Made by a program: the position numbers and the translations under genes
Notes under the pieces: generated by a model
The model's database searches: none
Seen by the model: only the letters and a program-made list of their open reading frames with translations
What the model was told of the DNA's origin: nothing
Part shown: positions 24,784 through 33,158 of the stretch, piece by piece
How the letters are laid out: each line of letters opens with the position of its first letter
How positions within the stretch are numbered: position 1 is the first letter of the stretch
Source of the DNA: Gammaproteobacteria bacterium
GTDB taxonomy: Bacteria > Pseudomonadota > Gammaproteobacteria > Burkholderiales > Gallionellaceae
Assembly: GCA_018820925.1 (NCBI GenBank)
Contig: JAHJNJ010000041.1
Coordinates: 37,855-101,854 of the forward strand
Reading direction: 5' to 3'
Length of the DNA stretch: 64,000 nt

Positions 24784-27309
24784 ATGGCGAATATGAGAAA
24801 AGCATTTTGGAAGGCCGATTGGTTCACTGCTTTGCTGGTCGCTTTGTTGTTCCTGTTCAGTGCCAACAGCGATCTGATTCAGAGTCTGGAACGCAGGGCA
24901 TATGATTGGGGTGTGCGGTCTTCTTCGCGGGTACCCAGCGACAAGGTCGCTGTCATCGCCATTGACGACCAGAGTATTGCCAACCTTGGCCGCTGGCCTT
25001 GGCCGCGTGCGATTCAGGGCAAGATGCTGGATATCCTGGCCGCAGGCCAGGTCAAGGAAGTCGGGAACACGGTTTTCTTCTTTGAACCCCAGGTCGATGC
25101 GGGACTGGATTACATCAACAAGATCGGCGCGATTCTTGCCGAATCTTCCCTGAAGAAAAGCAATCCTGCCGAATGGGCAAAGTTGGATGCGCTGATGCAG
25201 GATGCGTTGCTGCATCTGGATAACGATCAGCAGCTTGCGGAAAGCATGCTCAAGGCTAACGATGTGCTGCTGGGCATGTTCTTCGAATTGGGCGAGCCAC
25301 AAGGGAAACCGGATGGCCCGCTGCCGGAATACATTTTGAAGAACAACCTGACCAATATTCTCGGCAATGAAGATTCGTTCTTGCCAATTCCTTCGTTGGG
25401 CGCGCAATACCCGATCCCGGCAATCGGATCCACAGCAGTGGCCATCGGCCACCTCAATGCCACCCCGGATGTGGATGGCGGGGTGCGCACCGAACCGTTG
25501 GTGATCGGCTATTTTGACCAGTACTACCCCTCGCTGTCGCTGATGCTGGCCGCGAAAAGCCTGAACCTCGAGCCCAAAGACATCCAGGTCACTTTGGGGC
25601 AGGGCGTCAAGCTGGGCAACCTGAACATTGCCACCGATCCGGCATTGCGCATGCATACTTTCTTTTATGGCGACCGTGACGGCAAATCCGCTTTCCAGGT
25701 GGATTCGTTCTACGATGTGTTGAGCGGCAGGATTCCCGCAGAGAAATATCGCGACAAAATCGTGCTGATTGGTGCCACCGCGGCCGGGGTGGGCGCTTCG
25801 CAAGTGACGCCGATTTCCGCCGGAATGGCGCCGGTGCTGACGCTGGCGCATTCGGTGTCCAGTATTCTCAAGCAGGACTTTTTCGTTGTTCCAGGCTGGG
25901 GCCTGTGGGCGGAGAGCGGTGTATTCCTTGCGGTTTCCCTGTACTTGATCCTGTTGTTGCCGCGTCTCAGCGCGGGATTGGCTGCGGCGATTACCGGAAC
26001 CCTGTTTGTTCTGCTGTTGGCGACGCATTATATTTTGATGACGACGCAGGCGATGTGGCTGCAGTTGATGTTGCCGGCGGCCCTGCTGCTGGTCGGTCAC
26101 TTGCTGGTAACCACCAAGCGTTTCCTGCTGACGGAGAAGGGCAAGATCAAATCCGATGCAGATTCGGCCGAGAGCAATCGCATGCTGGGTCTGGCGTTCC
26201 AGGGACAGGGCCAGCTGGATATGGCCTTCGACAAGTTCCGCAAAGTGCCGCTGGACGACAGCCTGATGGACGTGTTGTATAACCTGGGACTGGATTTCGA
26301 GCGCAAGCGTCAGTTCAACAAGGCCGAATCCGTGTTCAATTACATGACGGAGTTCAACCCCAAGTTCCGCGATCTGGAAGCGCGCAGGGCGCAATCCAGG
26401 GCCATGGCGGAGACCATCGTGCTCGGCGGCCCTTCCGGTCGGAGTAACGACAGCACGATGAAGCTGGATCAGGCGGGGATCGCCAAGCCAATGCTGGGCC
26501 GCTACCAGATCGAGAAGGAACTGGGCAAGGGCGCGATGGGCGTGGTGTATCTGGGCAAAGACCCGAAGATCAGCCGTGTCGTGGCGATCAAGACCATGGC
26601 GCTGGCACAGGAGTTCGAGGCGGACGAGCTGGAAGACGTCAAGGCTCGCTTCTTCCGCGAAGCCGAAACAGCGGGACGCCTGAACCATCCCAATATCGTC
26701 ACCATGTACGATGCGGGCGAGGAACACGACCTTGCCTACATCGCGATGGAGTTCCTCAAGGGCAAGGATTTGACGGGGTACACCAAACAGCCCAATTTAT
26801 TGCCGCTGCCCAAGGTGCTGAGCATCGTTGCCCGTGTGGCGGACGCGCTGGGCTACGCGCATGGCCTGAACGTCGTGCATCGCGACATCAAGCCCGCCAA
26901 TATCATGTACGACCCGGAAAGCGATTCGGTGAAGGTCACCGATTTCGGTATCGCACGCATCACGGATTCTTCCAAGACCAAGACCGGCATGGTGCTTGGC
27001 ACGCCTTCCTACATGTCGCCGGAGCAGTTGTCCGGCATCAAGATCGAGGGGCACTCGGACTTGTTCTCCCTGGGGGTGAGCCTGTACCAACTGGCGTGTG
27101 GTAAGCTGCCATTCGAAGGCGATTCGATGGCGCAACTGATGTTCAGGATCGCCAACGAGCCGCCCACCGACATTTTGAGCATCAATCCGAACGTGCCGCC
27201 GTGCGTGGTTGCCATCATCAACAAGGCGCTGGCGAAGAAGGTCGGAGACCGTTATGAAAGTGGCGGCGCAATGGCTGAAGCGATCCGGCAGTGCGCGGCC
27301 AGCTTGTGA
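24784..27309 (+). CDS. CHASE2-domain serine/threonine protein kinase
   Basis: An 841-residue receptor kinase that heads the signalling operon. One helix (about 14-30) precedes an extracytoplasmic CHASE2 sensor (about 35-360), then three helices (about 370-445), a TPR-like linker (about 465-540) and a Hanks-type kinase (about 570-835). Kinase motifs are intact: GKGAMG glycine loop, VAIK lysine near 602, HRDIKPAN near 700, DFG near 720 and the APE-like SPE. It should autophosphorylate and modify Ser/Thr on partners, with the neighbouring phosphatase and FHA protein as obvious partners. An in-frame ATG at 24793 is also possible. Confidence 0.92.
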   Translation: MANMRKAFWKADWFTALLVALLFLFSANSDLIQSLERRAYDWGVRSSSRVPSDKVAVIAIDDQSIANLGRWPWPRAIQGKMLDILAAGQVKEVGNTVFFFEPQVDAGLDYINKIGAILAESSLKKSNPAEWAKLDALMQDALLHLDNDQQLAESMLKANDVLLGMFFELGEPQGKPDGPLPEYILKNNLTNILGNEDSFLPIPSLGAQYPIPAIGSTAVAIGHLNATPDVDGGVRTEPLVIGYFDQYYPSLSLMLAAKSLNLEPKDIQVTLGQGVKLGNLNIATDPALRMHTFFYGDRDGKSAFQVDSFYDVLSGRIPAEKYRDKIVLIGATAAGVGASQVTPISAGMAPVLTLAHSVSSILKQDFFVVPGWGLWAESGVFLAVSLYLILLLPRLSAGLAAAITGTLFVLLLATHYILMTTQAMWLQLMLPAALLLVGHLLVTTKRFLLTEKGKIKSDADSAESNRMLGLAFQGQGQLDMAFDKFRKVPLDDSLMDVLYNLGLDFERKRQFNKAESVFNYMTEFNPKFRDLEARRAQSRAMAETIVLGGPSGRSNDSTMKLDQAGIAKPMLGRYQIEKELGKGAMGVVYLGKDPKISRVVAIKTMALAQEFEADELEDVKARFFREAETAGRLNHPNIVTMYDAGEEHDLAYIAMEFLKGKDLTGYTKQPNLLPLPKVLSIVARVADALGYAHGLNVVHRDIKPANIMYDPESDSVKVTDFGIARITDSSKTKTGMVLGTPSYMSPEQLSGIKIEGHSDLFSLGVSLYQLACGKLPFEGDSMAQLMFRIANEPPTDILSINPNVPPCVVAIINKALAKKVGDRYESGGAMAEAIRQCAASL

Positions 27310-27360
27310 ACAAGTCATCAGCGATAACGATACGAAACATGACCTTTTCAGGGGTGGTAC

Positions 27361-28185
27361 GTGGATATACAAGATGCGCTTGAAATAGTCAGCCAGACCA
27401 ACCCCGGGATGGTGCGCTCGCATAACGAGGACAGCGTCACTTACGACGCCGACGCCGGATTGGTGGTATTGGCGGACGGCATGGGCGGCTATAATGCGGG
27501 CGAAGTGGCGAGCGGCATTGCAGTCTCGGTGTTGTCCAGTGAGGTGGGACACCATCTCAAGAATGCGCGCCCCGAGGCATTGAATGAAGCCGGTGAAGAG
27601 TTGGGTGTGACGCTGTTGCGCGACAATGTGAAGAAGGCCAACCTGTCCATTTTTCGCGCGGCGCAGAGCCAGCCGCAATATGCCGGGATGGGGACGACCA
27701 TCGTTACCGCCTTGTTCTACGATGACCGTGTGGCAGTGGCGCATATTGGCGATTCGCGCATGTACCGTTTGCGGGGTGAGGAACTCGAATGCCTGACGCG
27801 GGATCACTCGCTGTTGCAGGAACAAATTGACAGCGGGTTAATCAGCAAAGAAGATGCGAGGTTGTCCAAAAACAAGAATCTGGTGACGCGCGCAGTGGGT
27901 ATCGATGCCGACGTTGAGCCGGAGATTCACATGCATGATATTCAGGTCGGCGATGTATACCTGCTCTGTTCCGACGGGCTGAACGATATGGTCGAAGACG
28001 AGGATATCGGGATGACGCTGCAACTGCTGCAGAACAATTTGCCGCTGGCCGCAACGCAATTGGTACAGATGGCCAACGACAATGGCGGACGCGATAATGT
28101 GTCGGTCATTCTGGTCAAGGTAAAAGGACGCTTCGCTGCTCCTCGTCAGTGGTGGGCGAAGTTGCGTTCATGGTTCGCAAACTGA
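27361..28185 (+). CDS. PP2C-family serine/threonine phosphatase
   Basis: A 274-residue soluble phosphatase, expected to reverse the upstream kinase. All PP2C metal-site motifs are visible: RSHNEDS, VLADGMGG, GDSRMYR, CSDGLND and GGRDNVSV, so it is probably active. The GTG start at 27361 follows AGGGG and begins the conserved NPGMVRSHNED region after 15 residues. The carboxy end (last 25 residues) is basic and Trp-rich and may touch the membrane. It is 51 bases downstream of the kinase. Confidence 0.92.
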   Translation: MDIQDALEIVSQTNPGMVRSHNEDSVTYDADAGLVVLADGMGGYNAGEVASGIAVSVLSSEVGHHLKNARPEALNEAGEELGVTLLRDNVKKANLSIFRAAQSQPQYAGMGTTIVTALFYDDRVAVAHIGDSRMYRLRGEELECLTRDHSLLQEQIDSGLISKEDARLSKNKNLVTRAVGIDADVEPEIHMHDIQVGDVYLLCSDGLNDMVEDEDIGMTLQLLQNNLPLAATQLVQMANDNGGRDNVSVILVKVKGRFAAPRQWWAKLRSWFAN

Positions 28186-28217
28186 AATAGCAAAAGTTAA
28201 CTACGGGGATTGATGAT

Positions 28218-28964
28218 ATGCCGGCTAAATTGATACTCAGCATGGATGGGGCGGTGATGAAGGAATATCCGCTGAACAAGGAACGCACCACGATAGGTCG
28301 CAAACCGCACAACGACATCGTGATCGACAATCTCGCCGTGAGCAGCGAGCATGCGGCCATCGTGACCATACTCAACGATTCCTTTCTGGAAGACCTGGAC
28401 AGCACCAACGGTCTGGCGGTCAACGGCACGCCGACCAAAAAACACTTCCTGCAAAACAACGATGTGATCGAGATCGGCAAATACAAGCTGAAATACCTGA
28501 ACGACCAGCCCACGCAGACCTCGGCGGCAGAGTTTGAAAAAACCATGGTGTTGCGCGCTCCGGTAAGAGTTTCGCAAAGCGAGGCTTTCCCGAAATCGCC
28601 GCTGGATGTGACGGCGACACGCAAGACGGAAGCCGTGATCTCCACGCAGTTCAATAACACGAACAGCGGCATTGCCCCCGGATCATCCGGCGGGCCGCTG
28701 CCTGCCGCGTTGGTGCAGATATTGAACGGCCCCAATTCGGGCAAGGAACTCGAGTTGGTGAAGAACCTGACGACCCTGGGCAAACCCGGTGTGCAGGTGG
28801 CGGTACTGGCGCGCCGTCCGCACGGCTATTTCATTACGCATGTGGAAGGAGGAAGTTTCCCCACCGTGAACGGTTCGTCCATCGGCGAACAGCCGCACCA
28901 ACTGAAAGACCACGATCTCATCGAACTTGCCGGGGTGAAGATGGAGTTCTACTTCAAGGCCTGA
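28218..28964 (+). CDS. Double FHA-domain protein
   Basis: A 248-residue protein with two forkhead-associated domains, phosphothreonine readers. The first (about 5-95) has the full signature: GRKPHNDIVI, SSEHAAI and DSTNGLAVNG. The second (about 160-247) is diverged and lacks the usual GR and SxxH residues but keeps VNG and the last strands. A Thr/Ser-rich linker (FEKTMVLRAP) resembles kinase-phosphorylated segments seen in other FHA proteins. It probably relays the kinase signal to another member of the operon. Confidence 0.88.
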   Translation: MPAKLILSMDGAVMKEYPLNKERTTIGRKPHNDIVIDNLAVSSEHAAIVTILNDSFLEDLDSTNGLAVNGTPTKKHFLQNNDVIEIGKYKLKYLNDQPTQTSAAEFEKTMVLRAPVRVSQSEAFPKSPLDVTATRKTEAVISTQFNNTNSGIAPGSSGGPLPAALVQILNGPNSGKELELVKNLTTLGKPGVQVAVLARRPHGYFITHVEGGSFPTVNGSSIGEQPHQLKDHDLIELAGVKMEFYFKA

Positions 28965-29020
28965 TTACCCAAAGTGATCTGTCCACGCGCAATCCGGCCG
29001 GGTGAGAAGCGGGGTGGCAA

Positions 29021-31252
29021 GTGAAGAAGCACGCACTTCTTATTGCACTCGGTCTGGCCATCGTCATGCTGTTTCTGGGTGACGCCGCAAAATTCTACCG
29101 CCTCGGTTTTGTCCAATATGTCGACGCAAAGCTTTATGACTACCGTTTGCGGCTGACCATGCCGAAAACGGGCGATGACCGTATCGTCATTCTCGATATC
29201 GACGAAAAGAGCCTGAAGGAAGAAGGCCGCTGGCCGTGGAGCCGCGACAAGATGGCGATCCTGATGGATAAATTGTTTGAGCACTATGGCGTGGCAGTGG
29301 TCGGCTTTGACGTGGTTTTTGCAGAGAAAGACGACAGTTCCGGTCTGAAAGTGTTGCAGGAATTGGCGCGCAACCAGCTCAAGGGGGTGGCACAGTTTCA
29401 ATCGGCGCTGGCCCGCATTGAGCCGCAGCTCGAATACGACCGGCGCTTTGCCGACAGGATCAGGCAGCGTAACGTGGTGCTGGGATACTATTTCAGCAAC
29501 AGCGAACGCGGTGCCGAAAAAAGCGTTTCCGGCATGTTGCCCGAGCCGGTATTCACCGCAGGAACGTTCAAGGGGCGTCCGATTGCTTTTACGCACTGGG
29601 ACAGTTACGGCGCGAATTTGCCGGAATTGCAAAGCAGTGCGGCCTCGGCCGGACACTTCAACCCGTTGATTGATTTCGACGGCGAAGTACGCCGCATTCC
29701 GATGATCGTTGAATACAACGGCGCATATTACGAATCGCTGTCCCTGGCTGTGGTGCGTGCCGTGCTGGGAATGCCGAAGTTATCTCCCGGCTATGCGACC
29801 GAAAAAGACAAAAACTACGGCGGACTGGAGTGGCTGACGCTGGAGTCGGCGCAGGGGAATTTGCGTATCCCGGTGGATGCGGAGGTCAGTTCACTGGTTT
29901 CTTTCCGCGGGGAAAGCGGTACGTTCCGCTATATTTCAATGTCCGATGCATTGCATGGACGCGCCCCGCGTGCAGATCTGCAAAACAAGATCGTGCTGGT
30001 CGGAACCACCGCGCCGGGACTGAGGGATATGCGTTCCACGCCGGTCGGAGAGGTTTATCCCGGTGTGGAGGCGCACGCCAGCATGATCAGCGGCATCCTC
30101 GATCAGGACATCAAGCAGAACCCGCCCTATGTGCTGGGGGCGAACGTATTGCTATTGCTGGTCATCGGTGTGGCTTTGGCCATTTTATTGCCCATGCTGA
30201 ATCCTGTTTACGGTACCTTGCTCTCTGCCGGTATGCTTTTGCTTGAGGTTGTCATTAGCGGCACGGTGTGGCAATACGGCAACCTGGCCCTGCCCCTGGC
30301 GGGTGGGCTGATCATGGTCCTGGCACTTTTCGCGCTGAACATGACTTTCGGTTATTTCACGACGGAACGCACCAAACGCCAGATTACCGGCCTGTTCGGC
30401 CAGTATGTACCGAGCGAAGTGGTGGACGAGATGAGCAAGAATCCCGAACAGGTTTCGATGGAAGGCGAAAGCCGGGAAATGAGCATTCTGTTCTCGGATG
30501 TGCGCGGCTTCACCACAATCTCGGAAGGCTTGGAGCCACGGGATTTGTCGTTGTTGATGAACGAGTTTTTGACGCCGCTTTCGCGCGTGATTTACAGCCA
30601 TCGCGGCACAATTGATAAATACATGGGCGACTGTATCATGGCGTTCTGGGGGGCGCCGCTGCCGGATGAGCGCCATGCCTACCAGGCTGTGTTATCCGGG
30701 TTGGAGATGCAGCGCAAGTTGCGTGACTTGCAGCCTCATTTCAAGGAGCGCGGCTGGCCGGAGATCCATATCGGAGTGGGGATCAATACCGGACGGGTGA
30801 GCGTGGGCAACATGGGCTCCGAAGTGCGGGTGGCTTACACGGTGATGGGCGATGCGGTGAATCTGGCATCGCGCTTGGAGGGGATCACCAAGGAATATGG
30901 CGCAGGCGTGGTGGTGGGCGAGAGCACCAGGGAGCAAGCGCCCGAATTCATCTATCGCGAACTGGATCTGGTGCGCGTCAAAGGGAAGGATAAACCGGTT
31001 GCGATCTTCGAGCCGCTCGGTTTGGTTGGGGAAGTCGGGCAGGCGCTGCTGGAGGAGATCAAGTTATTCCAGCAGGCGCTGCGTTTATACCGCAAGCAGG
31101 ATTGGGACAGGGCGGAACTGCAGTTGTTCAACCTGCTGAAAATATCCCCGGATTCCAGATTGTATGAAGTGTATTCCGAGCGTGTTGTGCATTACCGCAA
31201 TAGCCCGCCCGGCGAAAATTGGGACGGCGTGTTCGTCTTCAAGACGAAATAA
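29021..31252 (+). CDS. CHASE2-domain adenylate cyclase (class III)
   Basis: A 743-residue membrane cyclase. It shares the CHASE2 layout of the kinase: a first helix (about 5-20), sensor (about 30-345), three helices (about 355-435), then a class III cyclase domain (about 475-665). Metal-binding Asp residues are in FSDVRGF and KYMGDCIMAFWG. The Lys in IDKYMGD and the Asp in VMGDAVNLASR are the residues that select ATP, so the product should be cAMP. A helical tail (about 670-743) follows. The start is GTG at 29021. The paired sensors suggest kinase and cyclase read related signals. Confidence 0.9.
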   Translation: MKKHALLIALGLAIVMLFLGDAAKFYRLGFVQYVDAKLYDYRLRLTMPKTGDDRIVILDIDEKSLKEEGRWPWSRDKMAILMDKLFEHYGVAVVGFDVVFAEKDDSSGLKVLQELARNQLKGVAQFQSALARIEPQLEYDRRFADRIRQRNVVLGYYFSNSERGAEKSVSGMLPEPVFTAGTFKGRPIAFTHWDSYGANLPELQSSAASAGHFNPLIDFDGEVRRIPMIVEYNGAYYESLSLAVVRAVLGMPKLSPGYATEKDKNYGGLEWLTLESAQGNLRIPVDAEVSSLVSFRGESGTFRYISMSDALHGRAPRADLQNKIVLVGTTAPGLRDMRSTPVGEVYPGVEAHASMISGILDQDIKQNPPYVLGANVLLLLVIGVALAILLPMLNPVYGTLLSAGMLLLEVVISGTVWQYGNLALPLAGGLIMVLALFALNMTFGYFTTERTKRQITGLFGQYVPSEVVDEMSKNPEQVSMEGESREMSILFSDVRGFTTISEGLEPRDLSLLMNEFLTPLSRVIYSHRGTIDKYMGDCIMAFWGAPLPDERHAYQAVLSGLEMQRKLRDLQPHFKERGWPEIHIGVGINTGRVSVGNMGSEVRVAYTVMGDAVNLASRLEGITKEYGAGVVVGESTREQAPEFIYRELDLVRVKGKDKPVAIFEPLGLVGEVGQALLEEIKLFQQALRLYRKQDWDRAELQLFNLLKISPDSRLYEVYSERVVHYRNSPPGENWDGVFVFKTK

Positions 31253-31272
31253 GCGGGTCAGGGGCGCTAACG

Positions 31273-32037
31273 ATGAAATTGAGAATATTGGGGTGCAGCG
31301 GCGGAATCGGTGGCAATTTGCGCACCACTTCATTGCTGCTCGATCACGATGTGCTGATCGACGCCGGTACCGGCGTTGGAGACCTGAGCCTGGCCGAGAT
31401 GTGCGCGATCAATCATGTTTTTGTGACGCATTCGCATCTTGACCACATCGCCTGCCTGCCGCTATTGATCGACAGCGTGGGTTTCATGCGCGATCATCCC
31501 CTGGTCATACACGCCACGAAGGAGACGCAGGCAATTCTCAAGGAACATATTTTCAATTGGGAAATTTGGCCGGACTTTACCGAAATACCCACCCTGCACC
31601 AGCCTCTGTTGCGTTACGAACTTATCGAGCTGGGGGAAACGGTGGATATGGGGGGGCGCAAAATTACGCCGCTGCCTGCGAACCATATTGTTCCGGCGGT
31701 CGGCTTTTGGATCGACAGCGGCAAAACCAGTCTGGTATTCAGCGGCGACACGACCACATGCGATGCATTGTGGGAATCGGTTAACCGAATCCGGAATCTG
31801 GAATACCTGATCGTCGAGACCGCATTCTCGAATGCGGAAAAAGAGCTGGCCGTCGTTTCCAGGCATCTTTGCCCTTCTTTGCTGGACGAAGAGCTACGCA
31901 AGCTCAAGCTTGACCCTAAAATATACATCACCCACCTGAAACCCGGCGAGGTCGAGCTGACCATGCAGGAAATCAGCGAGTGCGTGAAGAATTTCGTGCC
32001 GAAAATGCTGCAGAACGGCCAGATTTTCGAGTTCTAG
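31273..32037 (+). CDS. Metallo-beta-lactamase-fold phosphodiesterase, probable cAMP hydrolase
   Basis: A 254-residue metallohydrolase. The signature THSHLDH, the SGDTTTC segment and the late ITHLKPGE (His) form the two-metal site. The fold and NHIVPAVGFWI segment resemble class II cyclic-nucleotide phosphodiesterases. Position between an adenylate cyclase and a cyclic-nucleotide-binding protein supports cAMP as substrate, which remains inference. The ATG at 31273 opens the conserved KLRILGCSGG strand. It lacks a signal peptide, so it acts in the cytoplasm. Confidence 0.8.
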   Translation: MKLRILGCSGGIGGNLRTTSLLLDHDVLIDAGTGVGDLSLAEMCAINHVFVTHSHLDHIACLPLLIDSVGFMRDHPLVIHATKETQAILKEHIFNWEIWPDFTEIPTLHQPLLRYELIELGETVDMGGRKITPLPANHIVPAVGFWIDSGKTSLVFSGDTTTCDALWESVNRIRNLEYLIVETAFSNAEKELAVVSRHLCPSLLDEELRKLKLDPKIYITHLKPGEVELTMQEISECVKNFVPKMLQNGQIFEF

Positions 32038-32055
32038 CGAAGACAGGCGAACGTC

Positions 32056-33132
32056 ATGCTGGACATTTTAGATATCAGAGTCCTCGCCGCGCTGGAGCCG
32101 ATCTCCTCGTTCAGCCCCGCGCGCTTGCGCGAACTGCTCGACTATTGTCATGTGGAAAGTGTGGCGGAGGGCACCGACCCGTTCCGGGATAAACCGGTTG
32201 CCGGGCAATCGGTCTATCTGTTGCGCGGCGAATTGGAAGTGGTGTACGAAGACGGCAATCGTGTGCTGATCCGATCCGGTTCGGAATGGGCGCGCCACCC
32301 GATCGGCAAGCGGCAACCCGCCATCCGCTCGGCACAGGCCATGAGCAAGGTGCAGTTGTTGCGTGTGGACGATGATCTGCTGGATCGCATGGTGACCTGG
32401 GATCAGTTTGCGTATCACGAAGATATGAGGCCGGCGGCGTTGAAGGACGGCTCGGAATCCGCCGTGAAAAAATTGCTCAATTCCGGCATGTTCAGCGCGG
32501 AAAACCTGAGTAACAGTCCGTTCGCGCATTTGCCGGCGGCCAATATCGGCAAGCTGCTCAACCGTATCGAGGCCATTGCGGTTTGGGACAAGGATGTCAT
32601 CATCCGCGAAGGCGACGAGGGTGACTATTACTATCTGATTGAAAGCGGGCGGGCGCAGGTGACGCGTCTGGTCGGCGGGGCGAATCTGGTACTCGCCGAT
32701 ATCAAGGCCGGCGATGTGTTCGGTGAGGAAGCGCTGATTTCCGATTCCAAACGCAATGCCACGGTGACGATGAAGAGCAATGGTGTACTGTTGCGCCTGA
32801 AGAAAGAGGATTTCCTGGAATTGATGCAGGAACCGCTGCTGCACCGCATCAGCTATCAGGATGCCAAGGCGAAAGTGGCGCAAGGCGCGGTGTGGCTGGA
32901 TGTGCGTCATCCGCCGGAATACCGCTACGATAAATTGCCGGGCGCGATCAACGTGCCGCTCAATGACATCCGCAATGCAATCGGCGTATTGAGCAAGGCG
33001 ACGCCCTATATCGCCTATTGCCAGAGCGGCCGCCGCAGTTCCGCGGCTGCGTTCATTCTGGCGCAAGCAGGGTACGATGTGTACGTTTTGGAAAATGGTT
33101 TGTGGTCTGTGCTCAAGGCGCAGCAACAATAG
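32056..33132 (+). CDS. Cyclic-nucleotide-binding and rhodanese-domain protein
   Basis: A 358-residue cytoplasmic protein. Residues about 15-125 form a degenerate cyclic-nucleotide-binding domain; residues about 150-260 form a second with the phosphate-binding cassette FGEEALISDSKRNATV, including the Glu and Arg needed for cAMP. A carboxy-terminal rhodanese domain (about 265-355) has the active-site loop CQSGRRSS with Cys322. It could sense the cAMP made two genes upstream and use the sulfur-transfer or persulfide-sensing domain as output. No DNA-binding domain is present, so it is not a Crp-type regulator. Confidence 0.87.
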   Translation: MLDILDIRVLAALEPISSFSPARLRELLDYCHVESVAEGTDPFRDKPVAGQSVYLLRGELEVVYEDGNRVLIRSGSEWARHPIGKRQPAIRSAQAMSKVQLLRVDDDLLDRMVTWDQFAYHEDMRPAALKDGSESAVKKLLNSGMFSAENLSNSPFAHLPAANIGKLLNRIEAIAVWDKDVIIREGDEGDYYYLIESGRAQVTRLVGGANLVLADIKAGDVFGEEALISDSKRNATVTMKSNGVLLRLKKEDFLELMQEPLLHRISYQDAKAKVAQGAVWLDVRHPPEYRYDKLPGAINVPLNDIRNAIGVLSKATPYIAYCQSGRRSSAAAFILAQAGYDVYVLENGLWSVLKAQQQ

Positions 33133-33158
33133 CAGTTGAAAGGCTGAGGAGAAAAAGT

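Noticed and set aside
24658..26727. A 689-codon minus-strand frame opposite the kinase
   Set aside because: No motif and complete overlap with a clearly coding gene.
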